Shown here: positions 6,735 to 16,159 of the stretch, one piece after another | Numbering within the stretch: position 1 is the first letter of the stretch | How the letters are laid out: every line of letters starts with the position of its first letter | From: Roseovarius aestuarii | Lineage (GTDB): Bacteria > Pseudomonadota > Alphaproteobacteria > Rhodobacterales > Rhodobacteraceae | NCBI RefSeq assembly: GCF_019966515.1 | Contig: NZ_JAIMIB010000003.1 | Coordinates: 310,001-374,000 of the forward strand | DNA: 64,000 bases | Direction: 5' to 3' | Position numbers and translations under genes: made by a program | The notes under the pieces: generated by a model | Database searches by the model: none | Told to the model about the DNA's origin: nothing | What the model saw: the letters and a program-made list of their open reading frames with translations, nothing else

Positions 6735-9562
6735 TTGCCTACCTTCCATGTCAATTCTGATGGACCCTTGGCCACCGGGGATTTGATCGGATCGAAGGCG
6801 GGTTGGCTGACATCTGGCGGCGCACTGGCCTTTGCAACCTTGACCCGCAGATCGAACCACGCCGCCTGACCGGTGATCGGGTCGGAGTTTGACCAGCGTA
6901 GCCCGTCGCCCTTGGGCGGCTGCAACTCGTGGATCAGGTGGTTGAGCAGGAAGCCCTTGGTCGCTTCGGACGCATCTTCGCCAAGCGCCCAGGCGCCCTT
7001 GCGCTTGCCAATCGCGTTCCATGTCCAGATGGTGTTTTCGTTTAGCGCCGCCATATGGGCCACCGGCACGATAATCTCGCCATGCGCCGAGGTGACACTG
7101 GCCCAGTCGCCCTCGGCAAAGCCGTTGGCCTTCCAGATCTTGGTGGGCACGTAAAGCGGGTTGCGGCCGTGGATCTGGCGCAGCCAGGCGTTCTGGGTTC
7201 CCCAGCTATGGTACATCGCCATCGGGCGCTGCGTCAGCGCGTGCACCGGGAATTCGGCGGTATCGACATTGTCGTCCTCGAAGGGCGCGTACCAGATCGG
7301 CAGCGGGTCCATCGTGGCCTTGATCCGCTCGCGCAGATGATCGGGGGGCTGCCGATCGCCGTGGCCTTCTGCAGCCAGTTGGAATTTGCGCATCGTCTCG
7401 ACATAGAGGTCAAAGATATACGGCTGTGGGCTGTCATAGATACCCATTCCAACCGCCCAGTCCTGATATTCCTTGCTCCAGGGTTTGTAATAGGCCGCCG
7501 CCTCGGGGATGTGTTTGACGAAGAACCCACCATTGGCGATGTAGCTGTTGAGCTGCCCCTCGTTCGGGGCGCCGCGGCCGTGTTGCAGGCCCTTATCACC
7601 CATTCGCCAGCCTGCCAGCGGACCGATACCCGGGCGGCGTTCGTGATTGACCATGTAGTCGGCGTAATCTTCGTATTTGGCGCTGCCATCGTCGTTAGTG
7701 AAGCCCGGCAGTTTCATCTTGTTGGCCAGTTGCACCAGCACTGTCTGGAAGCCACGCACATCACGGTCCGGCTCGATCACCGGCCAGCGGATAGCATCCG
7801 CCGCGCCATCCGCCTCGCAGATTGGACGGTCCAGCAGCGAAATGCAGTCGTGCCGCTCCAGGTAGGTCGTGTCCGGCAGGATAAGGTCGGAATAGGCGAC
7901 CATCTCGGACGAATAGGCATCGGAATAGATGATGCGTGGAATCACGTAATCGCCGTTTTCGTCCGTGTCGGTCAGCATCTCCATGACACCCTTGGTGTTC
8001 ATCGAGGAGTTCCACGACATATTCGCCATATACATGAAGAGTGTGTCGATCTTGTACGGGTCACCGGCATGGGCGTTCGAGATCACCATATGCATCAGCC
8101 CGTGGCTGGACATCGGGTTTTCCCAGGTGAAGGCCTTGTCGATGCGTCCGGCAGAACCGTCCTCTTTGAGCACAAGATCATCCGGACCCTGAACAAAGCC
8201 CAGATGCGGACCGTTTAATGGCGATCCAGGCGTGACCTTGGCATGAGGTTTGGGGTGGGCACTGACCGGTTTCGGATAGGGTGGTTTGAACCGGAAGCCG
8301 CCGGGCACCTCGACCGTGCCGAGGATGATCTGCAGCACATGCAGGGCGCGGCAGGTCTGGAACCCGTTTGAGTGGGCGCTGACACCCCGCATCGAGTGGA
8401 AGCTGACCGGGCGGCCCATCATTTTCGTGTGTTTCTCACCACGAAAATCGGTCCACTCATGGTCCAGCTCGAACGCCTCATCAAAAGCGACGCGGGCCAA
8501 CTCGGCGGCGATGGTCCTGATCTTATCGGCTTTGATGCCGCAGCGCTCAGCCACCGCTTCGGGAGCGTATTGCTTGTCCAGATAGCGCTCGGCCATCAGG
8601 TGCATCACCGGACGATGGGTGACACCGGCAGCACGGTGGGTGGCGTGCAGGTCAGGGCGGACGCCGGGCTTGTCGAAGGCGGTGAGCTTGCCGGTCTTGC
8701 GATCGATGACCAGCGGTTTGCCATCTTCATCACGCAGGAAAAGGCCGTAGTCGGGCGATTTCTCATCGCCGTTCACCAGTACCGGCGCATTGGTATAGCG
8801 CGCAAGGTAATCAAGGTCGATCTTGCCCGCTTTCATCAGCTCATGAATGAGCGACAGGATGAAAAGCCCGTCGGTGCCCGGGGTGATGCCGACCCAGTCA
8901 TCCGCCACCGCGTTATAGCCCGACCGGATCGGGTTGACGCCGATCACCCGCGCACCGCGGGCCTTGATCTTGCCGATACCGATCTTGATCGGGTTGCTGT
9001 CGTGGTCTTCGGCCACGCCAAAGAGCATGAAAAGCTTGGTATGATCCCAGTCGGGCTGGCCGAATTCCCAGAAAGCGCCGCCCATCGTGTAGATGCCGGC
9101 CGCCGCCATGTTGACCGAGCAGAAGCCGCCATGCGCCGCATAGTTCGGCGTGCCGAAATTCTGCGCCCAGAAACTGGTGAAGCTCTGGCTTTGGTCGCGG
9201 CCAGTGAAGAACGCCAGCTTCTCGGGGTTTTCCTCGCGAATGGGTTCGAGCCAGTCGGCGGCGATCTGCAGGGCTTCGTCCCAGCTGATCTCCTCGAACT
9301 CGCCCGAGCCGCGTGGACCCACACGTTTCAACGGGGCGCGCAGGCGAGAGGGCGCGTTGACCTGCATGATGCCAGCGCTGCCCTTGGCACAGAGTACGCC
9401 CTTGTTGACAGGGTGGTCCCGGTTGCCCTCGATATAGGCGACCTTTCCATCCTTCATATGCACATTGATGCCGCACCGACAGGCGCACATGTAGCAGGTC
9501 GTCTTGCGCACCTCGTCCGAAACCTTGGGAGAGGTGTCAATCTTGGGCTGGTGATGTGTCAT
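6731..9562 (-). CDS. soeA: Sulfite dehydrogenase molybdopterin subunit SoeA
   Basis: 943 residues. The N-terminal cluster motif is TCYMCACRCGINV with a later VLCAKG (Cys-x2-Cys-x3-Cys...Cys), followed by molybdopterin oxidoreductase domains and a C-terminal dinucleotide-binding domain (FPVHALTQRPMAMYHSWG, NPLYVP). No twin-arginine signal precedes the cluster motif, unlike periplasmic DmsA or PsrA, so the enzyme is probably cytoplasmic, as described for SoeA. It oxidises sulfite to sulfate and gives electrons to SoeB/SoeC. Position after xsc-pta fits removal of sulfite from sulfonate breakdown. A DMSO or polysulfide reductase role is the alternative, less likely from context. Confidence 0.9.
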   Translation of the reverse strand: MTHHQPKIDTSPKVSDEVRKTTCYMCACRCGINVHMKDGKVAYIEGNRDHPVNKGVLCAKGSAGIMQVNAPSRLRAPLKRVGPRGSGEFEEISWDEALQIAADWLEPIREENPEKLAFFTGRDQSQSFTSFWAQNFGTPNYAAHGGFCSVNMAAAGIYTMGGAFWEFGQPDWDHTKLFMLFGVAEDHDSNPIKIGIGKIKARGARVIGVNPIRSGYNAVADDWVGITPGTDGLFILSLIHELMKAGKIDLDYLARYTNAPVLVNGDEKSPDYGLFLRDEDGKPLVIDRKTGKLTAFDKPGVRPDLHATHRAAGVTHRPVMHLMAERYLDKQYAPEAVAERCGIKADKIRTIAAELARVAFDEAFELDHEWTDFRGEKHTKMMGRPVSFHSMRGVSAHSNGFQTCRALHVLQIILGTVEVPGGFRFKPPYPKPVSAHPKPHAKVTPGSPLNGPHLGFVQGPDDLVLKEDGSAGRIDKAFTWENPMSSHGLMHMVISNAHAGDPYKIDTLFMYMANMSWNSSMNTKGVMEMLTDTDENGDYVIPRIIYSDAYSSEMVAYSDLILPDTTYLERHDCISLLDRPICEADGAADAIRWPVIEPDRDVRGFQTVLVQLANKMKLPGFTNDDGSAKYEDYADYMVNHERRPGIGPLAGWRMGDKGLQHGRGAPNEGQLNSYIANGGFFVKHIPEAAAYYKPWSKEYQDWAVGMGIYDSPQPYIFDLYVETMRKFQLAAEGHGDRQPPDHLRERIKATMDPLPIWYAPFEDDNVDTAEFPVHALTQRPMAMYHSWGTQNAWLRQIHGRNPLYVPTKIWKANGFAEGDWASVTSAHGEIIVPVAHMAALNENTIWTWNAIGKRKGAWALGEDASEATKGFLLNHLIHELQPPKGDGLRWSNSDPITGQAAWFDLRVKVAKASAPPDVSQPAFDPIKSPVAKGPSELTWKVGK

Positions 9563-9692
9563 GGCATGGTCCCTGTTCTCGCGGCGCCAACCTAGGGCAG
9601 AAGTTTTGTCGGTGCGACCGTTTTCTATTAACTTTCGAATTTCGCAACTTTTGTTCCGGGAAAATCAAATTAACCCGGAGGCTTTCCCGTAT

Positions 9693-10703
9693 TCATGGGT
9701 TTGCCAGCGCTTGCAAAATCGTGACCGCGATCATTTGTGTAACATCATCGGCGACACAGCCGCGCGACAGATCATTGGCAGGTTTGGCCAGCCCCTGAAG
9801 GATTGGGCCGATAGCCGAATAACCACCCAGACGCTGAGTGATCTTATAGCCGATATTGCCAGCATCGAGATCTGGGAAGATCATGACATTGGCGTGGCCT
9901 GCCACCTCGGAACCCGGTGCCTTGCTCTGCCCGACCGAGGGGACAAAGGCGGCGTCGAATTGCAATTCCCCATCGGCGGACAGGTCCGGGCGATCGGTGC
10001 GCAACTTTGCCAGTGCATCGGTGACCTTGGTCACTTTCACATGGCGGGCACTGCCTTTGGTCGAGAAGGACAGCATGGCGATCTTAGGTTCTTGCCGCAT
10101 CAGCGCCTTGCAGGAATTGGCCGAGGCCGACGCGATTGCAGCCAACTCATCACTGTTAGGGTCAATCACAAGCCCGCAATCTGAATAAAGCATGGCGCGA
10201 CCATGTTCGGTGGCGTTTGTGGGCGGTATCATCAGGAAAAAGCTCGATACCATCGCCGCATCCGGGGCCTTGCCGATCACCTGAATAGCGGTGCGCACAA
10301 CATCCGACGTGGTTGCAACGGCGCCACCGACAGTGCCAGCCGCGTGGCCCAGACGCACCAGCATGGCGGCATAAATCAGCGGGATTTCAACAGCTTTGCA
10401 CGCGGCCTCTTCGTCAACTCCCTTGTGTTTGCGAAGGTCAAAGAAGGCGGCGGCGAAATCTTGGGTCAGGTCGGACGTAGCGGGATCGTGAATGGCAACC
10501 CCATTGCCGTCGCTTGCGCCCTGACTGGCAAGCTCGGCCCGGACAGCATCGGTGCCGCCCACCAGGATCACATCGGCAATCCCGGCTTGGTGGGCGGCAA
10601 GCGCCCCCGCGACAACGCGGGGGTCACTGCCTTCGCTTAGGGCAACGGTCGTACGGGTGGCCGGAAGCTCGGAGAGCAGCAGATCAATTGGTGTCTGTGT
10701 CAT
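9693..10703 (-). CDS. pta: Phosphate acetyltransferase
   Basis: 336 residues, the short form made of the PTA_PTB domain alone, without the N-terminal DRTGG part of enteric Pta. Typical segments are VALSEGSDPRVV near the N-terminus and LRTDRPDLSADGELQFDAAF in the middle. It converts acetyl phosphate and CoA to acetyl-CoA. The gene starts 22 bp downstream of xsc, whose product is acetyl phosphate, so the pair takes the carbon of sulfoacetaldehyde into central metabolism. A 130-bp gap separates it from soeA; soeABC may have a further promoter there. Confidence 0.95.
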   Translation of the reverse strand: MTQTPIDLLLSELPATRTTVALSEGSDPRVVAGALAAHQAGIADVILVGGTDAVRAELASQGASDGNGVAIHDPATSDLTQDFAAAFFDLRKHKGVDEEAACKAVEIPLIYAAMLVRLGHAAGTVGGAVATTSDVVRTAIQVIGKAPDAAMVSSFFLMIPPTNATEHGRAMLYSDCGLVIDPNSDELAAIASASANSCKALMRQEPKIAMLSFSTKGSARHVKVTKVTDALAKLRTDRPDLSADGELQFDAAFVPSVGQSKAPGSEVAGHANVMIFPDLDAGNIGYKITQRLGGYSAIGPILQGLAKPANDLSRGCVADDVTQMIAVTILQALANP

Positions 10704-10725
10704 GTGTTCCGGCCTTATCCCTGCC

Positions 10726-12498
10726 TCAGACCTGCTGAGGACGCATGTCCGCTTTGTCGATACCGGCCACTTTGACCGGCGCTTTCATCGCGTCGCGACG
10801 GAACGGATCGCCCAGTTCCTGGTTGATCATGGCTTCGATCAGCGTGGTTTTACCCGCTTTCTGATCTTTGATCGCCTGATCCAGGGCTGCGGTCAGCTCC
10901 TCTGAGGTGCGGGCAACCACGCCTTGCAGGCCGCACGCCTGTGCAATGCCGGCATAAGAGACCTGCTCGTCCAGCTCGGTGCCGACGAAGTTGTCAGCAT
11001 ACCAAAGGGTCGAGTTCCGCTTTTCAGCACCCCACTGGTAGTTGCGGAACACGATCTGCGTAACCGCAGGCCATTCGCCGCGGCCGATTGCTGTCAGCTC
11101 GGTGACCGCGATGCCGAAGGCACCGTCACCCGAGAAACCGACAACCGGCGTATCGGGGCAGCCGATCTTGGCGCCGACAACGGCGGGCAGACCGTAGCCG
11201 CAGGGACCAAAGAGGCCCGGTGCCAGGTATTTGCGGCCAGCTTCAAACGACGGATAGGCGTTACCGATGGCGCAGTTGTTGCCGATGTCCGAGCTGATGA
11301 TCGCCTCTTTCGGCAGTGCGGCCTGGATGGCACGCCATGCTTTGCGCGGGCTCAGCCAGTCCGGCTTGGCGGCGCGGGCACGTTCGTTCCAGGTTGTGCC
11401 GGGATCGTCCTGCTCGTGGTCGAGCGAGGTCAGCTCCTGTGCCCAAGCCGATTTGGTCTTGGCGATCAGCGCCTTGCGGTCGTCGCGGCCATCGTCACCG
11501 GCGGTGTCCGATAGTTTGGCGAGGATCGAGTTGGCAACTTTCTTGGCGTCGCCGACGATGCCGACGGTGACTTTCTTGGTCAGGCCGATGCGATCGGGGT
11601 TGATGTCAACCTGGATGATCTTGGCGTCGGTCGGCCAGTAGTCGATGCCGTAGCCGGGCAGGGTCGAAAACGGGTTCAGACGGGTACCCAGTGCCAGAAC
11701 GACGTCGGCCTTGGAGATCAGCTCCATCCCGGCTTTCGATCCGTTATAGCCCAGAGGACCGGCAAAGAGCGGGTGCGAGCCGGGGAAGGCGTCGTTGTGC
11801 TGGTAGCCAACGCAGACCGGAGCGTCCAGACGCTCGGCCAGAGCCATCGAGTCTCCGATGGCGTTGCCCAGAACCACACCGGCACCGTTCAGGATGACCG
11901 GGAATTTGGCGTTCGACAGCAGTTCCGCTGCGCGGGCCAGTGCGTCTTCGCCGCCGCTGGGGCGTTCGAATTCAACGATCTCGGGCAGGTCGATGTCGAT
12001 CACCTGGGTCCAGTAGTCGCGCGGGATGTTGATCTGCGCAGGCGCTGAGGCACGTTTCGCATTGATGATTACGCGGTTCAGAACTTCGGCCATGCGCGAT
12101 GGGTCGCGGACCTCTTCCTGGTAAGCAACACAGTCAGCGAACATGTTCATCTGTTCGATCTCCTGGAAGCCGCCCTGACCGATGGTCTTGTTGGCGGCCT
12201 GCGGGGTGACCAGCAGAACGGGTGTGTGGTTCCAGTAGGCAGTCTTCACGGCTGTCACGAAGTTCGCGATGCCGGGGCCGTTCTGGGCAATCATCATCGA
12301 CATCTTACCGGTTGCCCGGGTGTAGCCATCGGCCATCATGCCGCCGGATCCTTCGTGGGCGCAGTCCCAGAAGTTGATTCCGGCTTCGCCGAAGATGTCA
12401 GAAATCGGCATCATTGCCGAGCCAATGATGCCGAAAGCATGTTCAATACCGTGCATTTGCAGGGTTTTGACGAAGGCTTCTTCGGTTGTCATTTTCAT
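10726..12498 (-). CDS. xsc: Sulfoacetaldehyde acetyltransferase
   Basis: 590 residues. It is a thiamine-diphosphate enzyme of the acetolactate-synthase fold: N-terminal PYR domain (HGIEHAFGIIGSAMMPISD), central domain, and C-terminal PP domain with the GDGAFGIAVTEL thiamine-diphosphate motif. The sequence as a whole reads as Xsc, which turns sulfoacetaldehyde and phosphate into sulfite and acetyl phosphate, the point where taurine, isethionate and sulfoacetate pathways meet. The pta gene follows at once. No taurine importer or taurine-pyruvate aminotransferase gene lies in the window, so the source of sulfoacetaldehyde is encoded elsewhere. Confidence 0.95.
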   Translation of the reverse strand: MKMTTEEAFVKTLQMHGIEHAFGIIGSAMMPISDIFGEAGINFWDCAHEGSGGMMADGYTRATGKMSMMIAQNGPGIANFVTAVKTAYWNHTPVLLVTPQAANKTIGQGGFQEIEQMNMFADCVAYQEEVRDPSRMAEVLNRVIINAKRASAPAQINIPRDYWTQVIDIDLPEIVEFERPSGGEDALARAAELLSNAKFPVILNGAGVVLGNAIGDSMALAERLDAPVCVGYQHNDAFPGSHPLFAGPLGYNGSKAGMELISKADVVLALGTRLNPFSTLPGYGIDYWPTDAKIIQVDINPDRIGLTKKVTVGIVGDAKKVANSILAKLSDTAGDDGRDDRKALIAKTKSAWAQELTSLDHEQDDPGTTWNERARAAKPDWLSPRKAWRAIQAALPKEAIISSDIGNNCAIGNAYPSFEAGRKYLAPGLFGPCGYGLPAVVGAKIGCPDTPVVGFSGDGAFGIAVTELTAIGRGEWPAVTQIVFRNYQWGAEKRNSTLWYADNFVGTELDEQVSYAGIAQACGLQGVVARTSEELTAALDQAIKDQKAGKTTLIEAMINQELGDPFRRDAMKAPVKVAGIDKADMRPQQV

Positions 12499-12749
12499 GG
12501 GGCGGTCCTCGCTTATTGCGCAATTATCTGGTTGCAGGAAAATCTGGCGCGAAACTAACCGCGCGGCCGATACTGTGTTAGGTCCAGTTATGTGACTCTA
12601 TTATTACCAGAAAAATTATATATTGAGACAAAAAATCTCGAAAATATAAAATATAAGAAAAAATTCGATTTTTGGTACTTTTGAGAAATGCCTTATTTTT
12701 ATTATTAATAAGCAATTCTAAGGAGTTCCGGTGGATTGCCTGCCGAAGG
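12499..12749 (-). promoter_or_regulatory. xsc promoter region with candidate TauR boxes
   Basis: This 251-bp gap between xsc and tauR is strongly AT-rich from about 12600 to 12720. Read on the minus strand, CTGGACCTAA lies at 12587-12578, and a weaker copy, CTGGTAATAA, starts 23 bp further upstream at 12610-12601. I recall CTGGAC(T/C)TAA direct repeats as the reported TauR target in Rhodobacter capsulatus. A GATAAT at 12528-12523 could be a -10 element; the position 17 bp upstream of it has no good -35, as expected of an activator-dependent promoter. The sites are seen; their use is inferred. Confidence 0.6.
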
Positions 12750-14210
12750 TCAGCCGTTTTTCAATTCCCGTGCCAGAATGCCAATACCGTCGGGTATGCG
12801 CGCGGCAGAGATCGAGGAATAGGCAAGCCGGTAGAAATTGCGCGGGGGCGAGTCGCCGTGAAAAAACGGAATACCGGGCTCGATCAGTACTTTGTTGGCA
12901 CGCAGGCGCGCATCCAGCGCCGTAGTGTCTACATGGTCAGGCGCACGCATCCAGATAGATGATCCGCCAAAGACACCCTGACCGACAATGCCCAACCCGT
13001 GCTCTGCGCAGGCCCTTTCCATCACGGTGCGGCGTTTGGCATAGGCCTGGCCCATCTTGCGGATCAAGCTGTCATAATGCCCGAGTGACAGGAAGTAGGC
13101 GGCCGTGCGCTGAATATGTCCCGGCGGGTGCCGCAACACACTGGCGCGCAGGGCGCGCGCCTCGCGAATGAAGGCTTTGGAGCCGACAAGATAGCCAAGC
13201 CGGAGGCCGGGGAAAATCGATTTGGAAAAGCTGCCGACATAAATCACGCGGCCGTCGGTATCGAGTGACTTAAGCGCGGGCAGAGGCGATCTGAGAAAAG
13301 ACATCTCGAACTCGTAGTCATCTTCGACAATCAGGGCTTCCATTTCCGCCGCCTTTCTCAGCAACTCTTTGCGGCGAGAGAGCGGCATGGTCGCGTTGGT
13401 CGGGCATTGATGGCTGGGCGTGGTAAAGATCACATCGGCATGTTTAGGCAAGGCGTCGGGCGGCAGGCCGTCACGATCGACCCCCACTGGCTCGAGATGG
13501 CAGCGCGATTGGGTCAGGATGTCGCGTTGGGCGTGGTAGCAGGGGTTTTCGATCACTGCGGTGCGGCGCTGAGACAGCAATACCTGGGCAGTCAGCCACA
13601 GCGCATTCTGCGCACCCATAGTAATCAGGATTTCAGAGGGTTCGGCCAGAATGCCGCGGCGGGGCAGGGTGTGACGGGCGACGAATTCGATCAGTTCCGG
13701 ATCGTCCTGATCATAGTAATCGGTTGTCATCGCCAGAAAATCCTTCTGGCCCAGAGCCTGAAGGGCGCATTGACGCCAATTGGCATGATCAAACAGCGCC
13801 GGATCGGCCTGCCCGTAGATGAACGGATAGCGGTAGCGTGACCAGTCTTGCGGCTTGATCGGCGTCGCCCCGCCGGTAAAGCGACGGCCCAGGGCGCGGG
13901 ACCAGTCGACCTTGTCCTGCGACGGGTGCAGGGCGGTAAACTCCGGCGGCTCCGGTGCGTTTTCAGACACGTAATAGCCAGAGCGGTCGCGCGCAGTCAG
14001 ATAGTCATTGGCCAGAAGTTCGGTATAGGCGATTGTCACGGTAATGCGGCTGACACCCAGATGTTCGGCCAGCTTCCGCGAAGACGGCAGTTTTTCACCC
14101 TTGCGGAAGCGTCCTGATAGAATGCCTTGGGTGATCATTTGCTGAATGCGGGCCTGCAAGGTGCCCTGCGCCTCGGCATCTAGGAAAAATGTGTCGACCG
14201 ATATCACCAT
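12750..14210 (-). CDS. tauR: TauR-type MocR/GntR regulator with aminotransferase domain
   Basis: 486 residues. An N-terminal GntR winged helix (about 15-85, SSRKLAEHLGVSRITVTIAY) is joined to a fold-type I aminotransferase domain (about 115-480). The PLP-lysine region is VGSFSKSIFPGLRLGY. This is the MocR architecture of TauR, PdxR and GabR. It lies directly upstream of xsc on the same strand, so it is most likely the activator of the sulfonate operon, with ligand binding through PLP. A candidate operator sits before its own start. If xsc here serves sulfonates other than taurine, the true ligand may differ from taurine. Confidence 0.85.
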   Translation of the reverse strand: MVISVDTFFLDAEAQGTLQARIQQMITQGILSGRFRKGEKLPSSRKLAEHLGVSRITVTIAYTELLANDYLTARDRSGYYVSENAPEPPEFTALHPSQDKVDWSRALGRRFTGGATPIKPQDWSRYRYPFIYGQADPALFDHANWRQCALQALGQKDFLAMTTDYYDQDDPELIEFVARHTLPRRGILAEPSEILITMGAQNALWLTAQVLLSQRRTAVIENPCYHAQRDILTQSRCHLEPVGVDRDGLPPDALPKHADVIFTTPSHQCPTNATMPLSRRKELLRKAAEMEALIVEDDYEFEMSFLRSPLPALKSLDTDGRVIYVGSFSKSIFPGLRLGYLVGSKAFIREARALRASVLRHPPGHIQRTAAYFLSLGHYDSLIRKMGQAYAKRRTVMERACAEHGLGIVGQGVFGGSSIWMRAPDHVDTTALDARLRANKVLIEPGIPFFHGDSPPRNFYRLAYSSISAARIPDGIGILARELKNG

Positions 14211-14224
14211 GGCTCAAGTGTAGA

Positions 14225-14255
14225 CTGGACTTATCGAGGGTGCAATCTGGCCTGA
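14225..14255 (+). promoter_or_regulatory. Candidate TauR operator before tauR
   Basis: CTGGACTTA at 14225-14233 and CTGGCCTGA at 14247-14255 form a direct repeat with 22-bp spacing, 15 to 45 bp upstream of the tauR start codon. The motif matches the boxes found upstream of xsc, which points to autoregulation. The second copy is imperfect (7 of 9 positions). Confidence 0.5.
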
Positions 14256-14288
14256 CAAATTGATTTCGGAATCACTATGACCACTGTA

Positions 14289-14972
14289 TCATCCGATTGG
14301 AAAAGCCGCATTGAATGACGTCATTCCCCGAGGGGAGAAGTGGATGATCCGCGTGCCGTCGTGTCGCGTGGCCCAGCCAACTTCCTGCATATGGCTCAGC
14401 AGGGCACGGCCCAACCGGCCCGCCAGATGCGGGCGCCGCTCCGACCAGTCAAGGCAGTCGCGGCACATCGGTGCCCGTGAGGGCGGCAGCGCATCAAGGT
14501 CGACGCCAAGCGCGGTGACGAAGGCGCGGCCACTGCTGGTCAATGTCATGCCGCTGCTGGAATGCCCAAAAAAACCCCGTGCACTCATGCTGTCATAGGC
14601 GCGGATGCCCATGTTCCCGGCCAGATGATTATAGCAGATCCGCGCGTGGCGCAGTTCCGGGTCGCGCGGCCCGGGACGGTGGCGCAAATGCCCTGACCCG
14701 GCGGCCAGGCCGGTCAGCGCTTCGAGCACCAGAGCGACCTCTTCCGACGCGAGGGTAAAATATTTGTGTCGCCCTTCTTTGCGCGGCCGGATCAACCCGC
14801 CGACGTCAAGCTTGGCCAGATGAGAAGAGGTGGTTTGCAGGGTCACCCCGGCCTCTCCGGCCAACTCGGTCGCGGTCAGTGCCTTGCCGCTCATCAGCGC
14901 GTTAAGAATATTGGCACGGGCTGGGTCCCCGATCAGCGCGGCGATGCGCGAGATGTCAGGCGCTTCTTTCAT
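14289..14972 (-). CDS. ArsR-family regulator with long C-terminal domain
   Basis: 227 residues, about twice a minimal ArsR protein. The winged helix spans about 8-85 (ALTATELAGEAGVTLQTTSSHL as recognition region). The C-terminal half (about 95-227) holds ICYNHLAGNMG, CRDCLDWSERRPHLAGRLG and a basic end; the CRDC and ICYNH cysteines and histidines could bind a metal or redox ligand. Proteins of this layout are common in proteobacteria as ArsR/HTH regulators of unknown ligand. It is monocistronic and its target is not evident. Confidence 0.8.
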   Translation of the reverse strand: MKEAPDISRIAALIGDPARANILNALMSGKALTATELAGEAGVTLQTTSSHLAKLDVGGLIRPRKEGRHKYFTLASEEVALVLEALTGLAAGSGHLRHRPGPRDPELRHARICYNHLAGNMGIRAYDSMSARGFFGHSSSGMTLTSSGRAFVTALGVDLDALPPSRAPMCRDCLDWSERRPHLAGRLGRALLSHMQEVGWATRHDGTRIIHFSPRGMTSFNAAFPIG

Positions 14973-14985
14973 AGTTCGATATTAG

Positions 14986-14998
14986 CCGAAGTATTCGG
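14986..14998. promoter_or_regulatory. Inverted repeat before the ArsR-type gene
   Basis: CCGAA-GTA-TTCGG is a 5-bp inverted repeat 14-26 bp upstream of the regulator's start codon, where an autorepressor would block initiation. It is short, and only its position supports it. Confidence 0.3.
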
Positions 14999-15217
14999 TA
15001 AAATAAAGCGTGATTACCGCTTCGATCGCCTGATCATGCTGTGGTTGCGCCGCCGCACGGTCGCATATGCGCCGACAACAGAGATCCAAAGCTTGATCTG
15101 CCGACCCGGCGCTGGTTGTGACGGCAGACATTTGATGGTCTTGGCGGTTAAGCGCAGCCGCCTGTCACGACGAAACCGACCGCGATAACAATTGTGAAGC
15201 TCTGTGCCATTCGTCGA

Positions 15218-16159
15218 TCAAACATGCCACCAGTAGCGTGTCAGGTGGAAGAAAATCGGGGCGGCGAAAATGATCGAATCCAACCGGTCGATAAATCCGC
15301 CATGTCCCGTGATCACGTCGCCCCAGTCCTTGACCCCGCGGTCGCGCTTGATCGCTGACAGCACCAGCCCGCCGAAGAACCCCATCAGAGCGATCACCAG
15401 CGACATCACCCCGGCCTGAAAGAAGGTGAAGGGCGTCACCCACCACAGGCATGCCCCCAGAACGGTGGCGCTGGCCACACCGCCGACAAACCCCTCGATG
15501 GTTTTCGCTGGTGACAGTCGCGGTGCCATCTTGTGCTTTCCCAGAAGCTTGCTCCAGATATATTGCAGCACGTCGCTGGCCTGCACGACGATGATCAGGA
15601 ACGCGACAAGTTGGATGTTCTGACCTTCGAACCCGGGAATGTTCAGGCTTAGCAGCGCCGGTACGTGGCTGACGAAGTAGATCGTAACCATGGCGGCCCA
15701 TTGCACCTCAGCTACGCGGATGAGAAAGTCTTTGCTCTCGCCCCGGAGGGCCGAAATCACTGGCATCAGCAGGAAGACATAGACCGGCACCAGCACGGTG
15801 TAGAACCCATACCAGTCGGTAAAGACGAGGTAATATTGCAGCGGCAGGACGACAAAGAACACCGCTGCCAGCATCCAGTGATCAGCTCGGCGCGCGTTGG
15901 TGAGGGTGATGAATTCCCTGAGTGCATTGAACGAGCAGACCGCAAACAAAAGCGTCACGCCGGTGCGCCCCCAGAGAAACGCCAGCCCGAGCAAAATAAC
16001 CATCACCCACCAGGCCCAGATCCGCGCATTCAGGTTTTCCACAACAGATCGGCTGGGGCCGTCTTTCAACTGCGCCGACAGGATGCCGCCAATGGTCGAG
16101 GCCAGGATCAGTACAACAACGACACCCATCATTAGCGCCATCAGGCTGTCATGGTTCAT
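15218..16159 (-). CDS. Phosphatidate cytidylyltransferase-type membrane enzyme
   Basis: 313 residues from the ATG at 16159, which overlaps the end of the acyltransferase gene by 11 bp. There are about eight transmembrane segments. The C-terminus carries the CdsA signature (SAIKRDRGVKDWGDVITGHG, then GFIDRLDS), and SPAKTIEGFVGG precedes it. It makes CDP-diacylglycerol from phosphatidate and CTP. The pairing with a PlsC-like gene suggests a dedicated lipid module. This form is longer and probably not the essential cdsA linked to uppS-dxr, so a second, specialised copy is likely. Confidence 0.85.
   Translation of the reverse strand: MNHDSLMALMMGVVVVLILASTIGGILSAQLKDGPSRSVVENLNARIWAWWVMVILLGLAFLWGRTGVTLLFAVCSFNALREFITLTNARRADHWMLAAVFFVVLPLQYYLVFTDWYGFYTVLVPVYVFLLMPVISALRGESKDFLIRVAEVQWAAMVTIYFVSHVPALLSLNIPGFEGQNIQLVAFLIIVVQASDVLQYIWSKLLGKHKMAPRLSPAKTIEGFVGGVASATVLGACLWWVTPFTFFQAGVMSLVIALMGFFGGLVLSAIKRDRGVKDWGDVITGHGGFIDRLDSIIFAAPIFFHLTRYWWHV

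Noticed and set aside
6735..7022. In-frame extension of soeB upstream of 6734
   Set aside because: It lies wholly inside soeA in another frame. The ATGA overlap at 6731-6734 gives the true start, and the extension has no family likeness.
5087..9562. DMSO reductase DmsABC
   Set aside because: Subunit families are shared, but absence of a Tat signal on the large subunit and linkage to xsc-pta favour sulfite dehydrogenase SoeABC.
7055..9595. Long plus-strand open frames antisense to soeA
   Set aside because: They mirror the high-GC codon pattern of soeA and have no recognisable domain or ribosome site.
12600..12720. AT-rich tract as an IS remnant
   Set aside because: No inverted repeats, target duplication or transposase fragment; it fits an activated promoter region.
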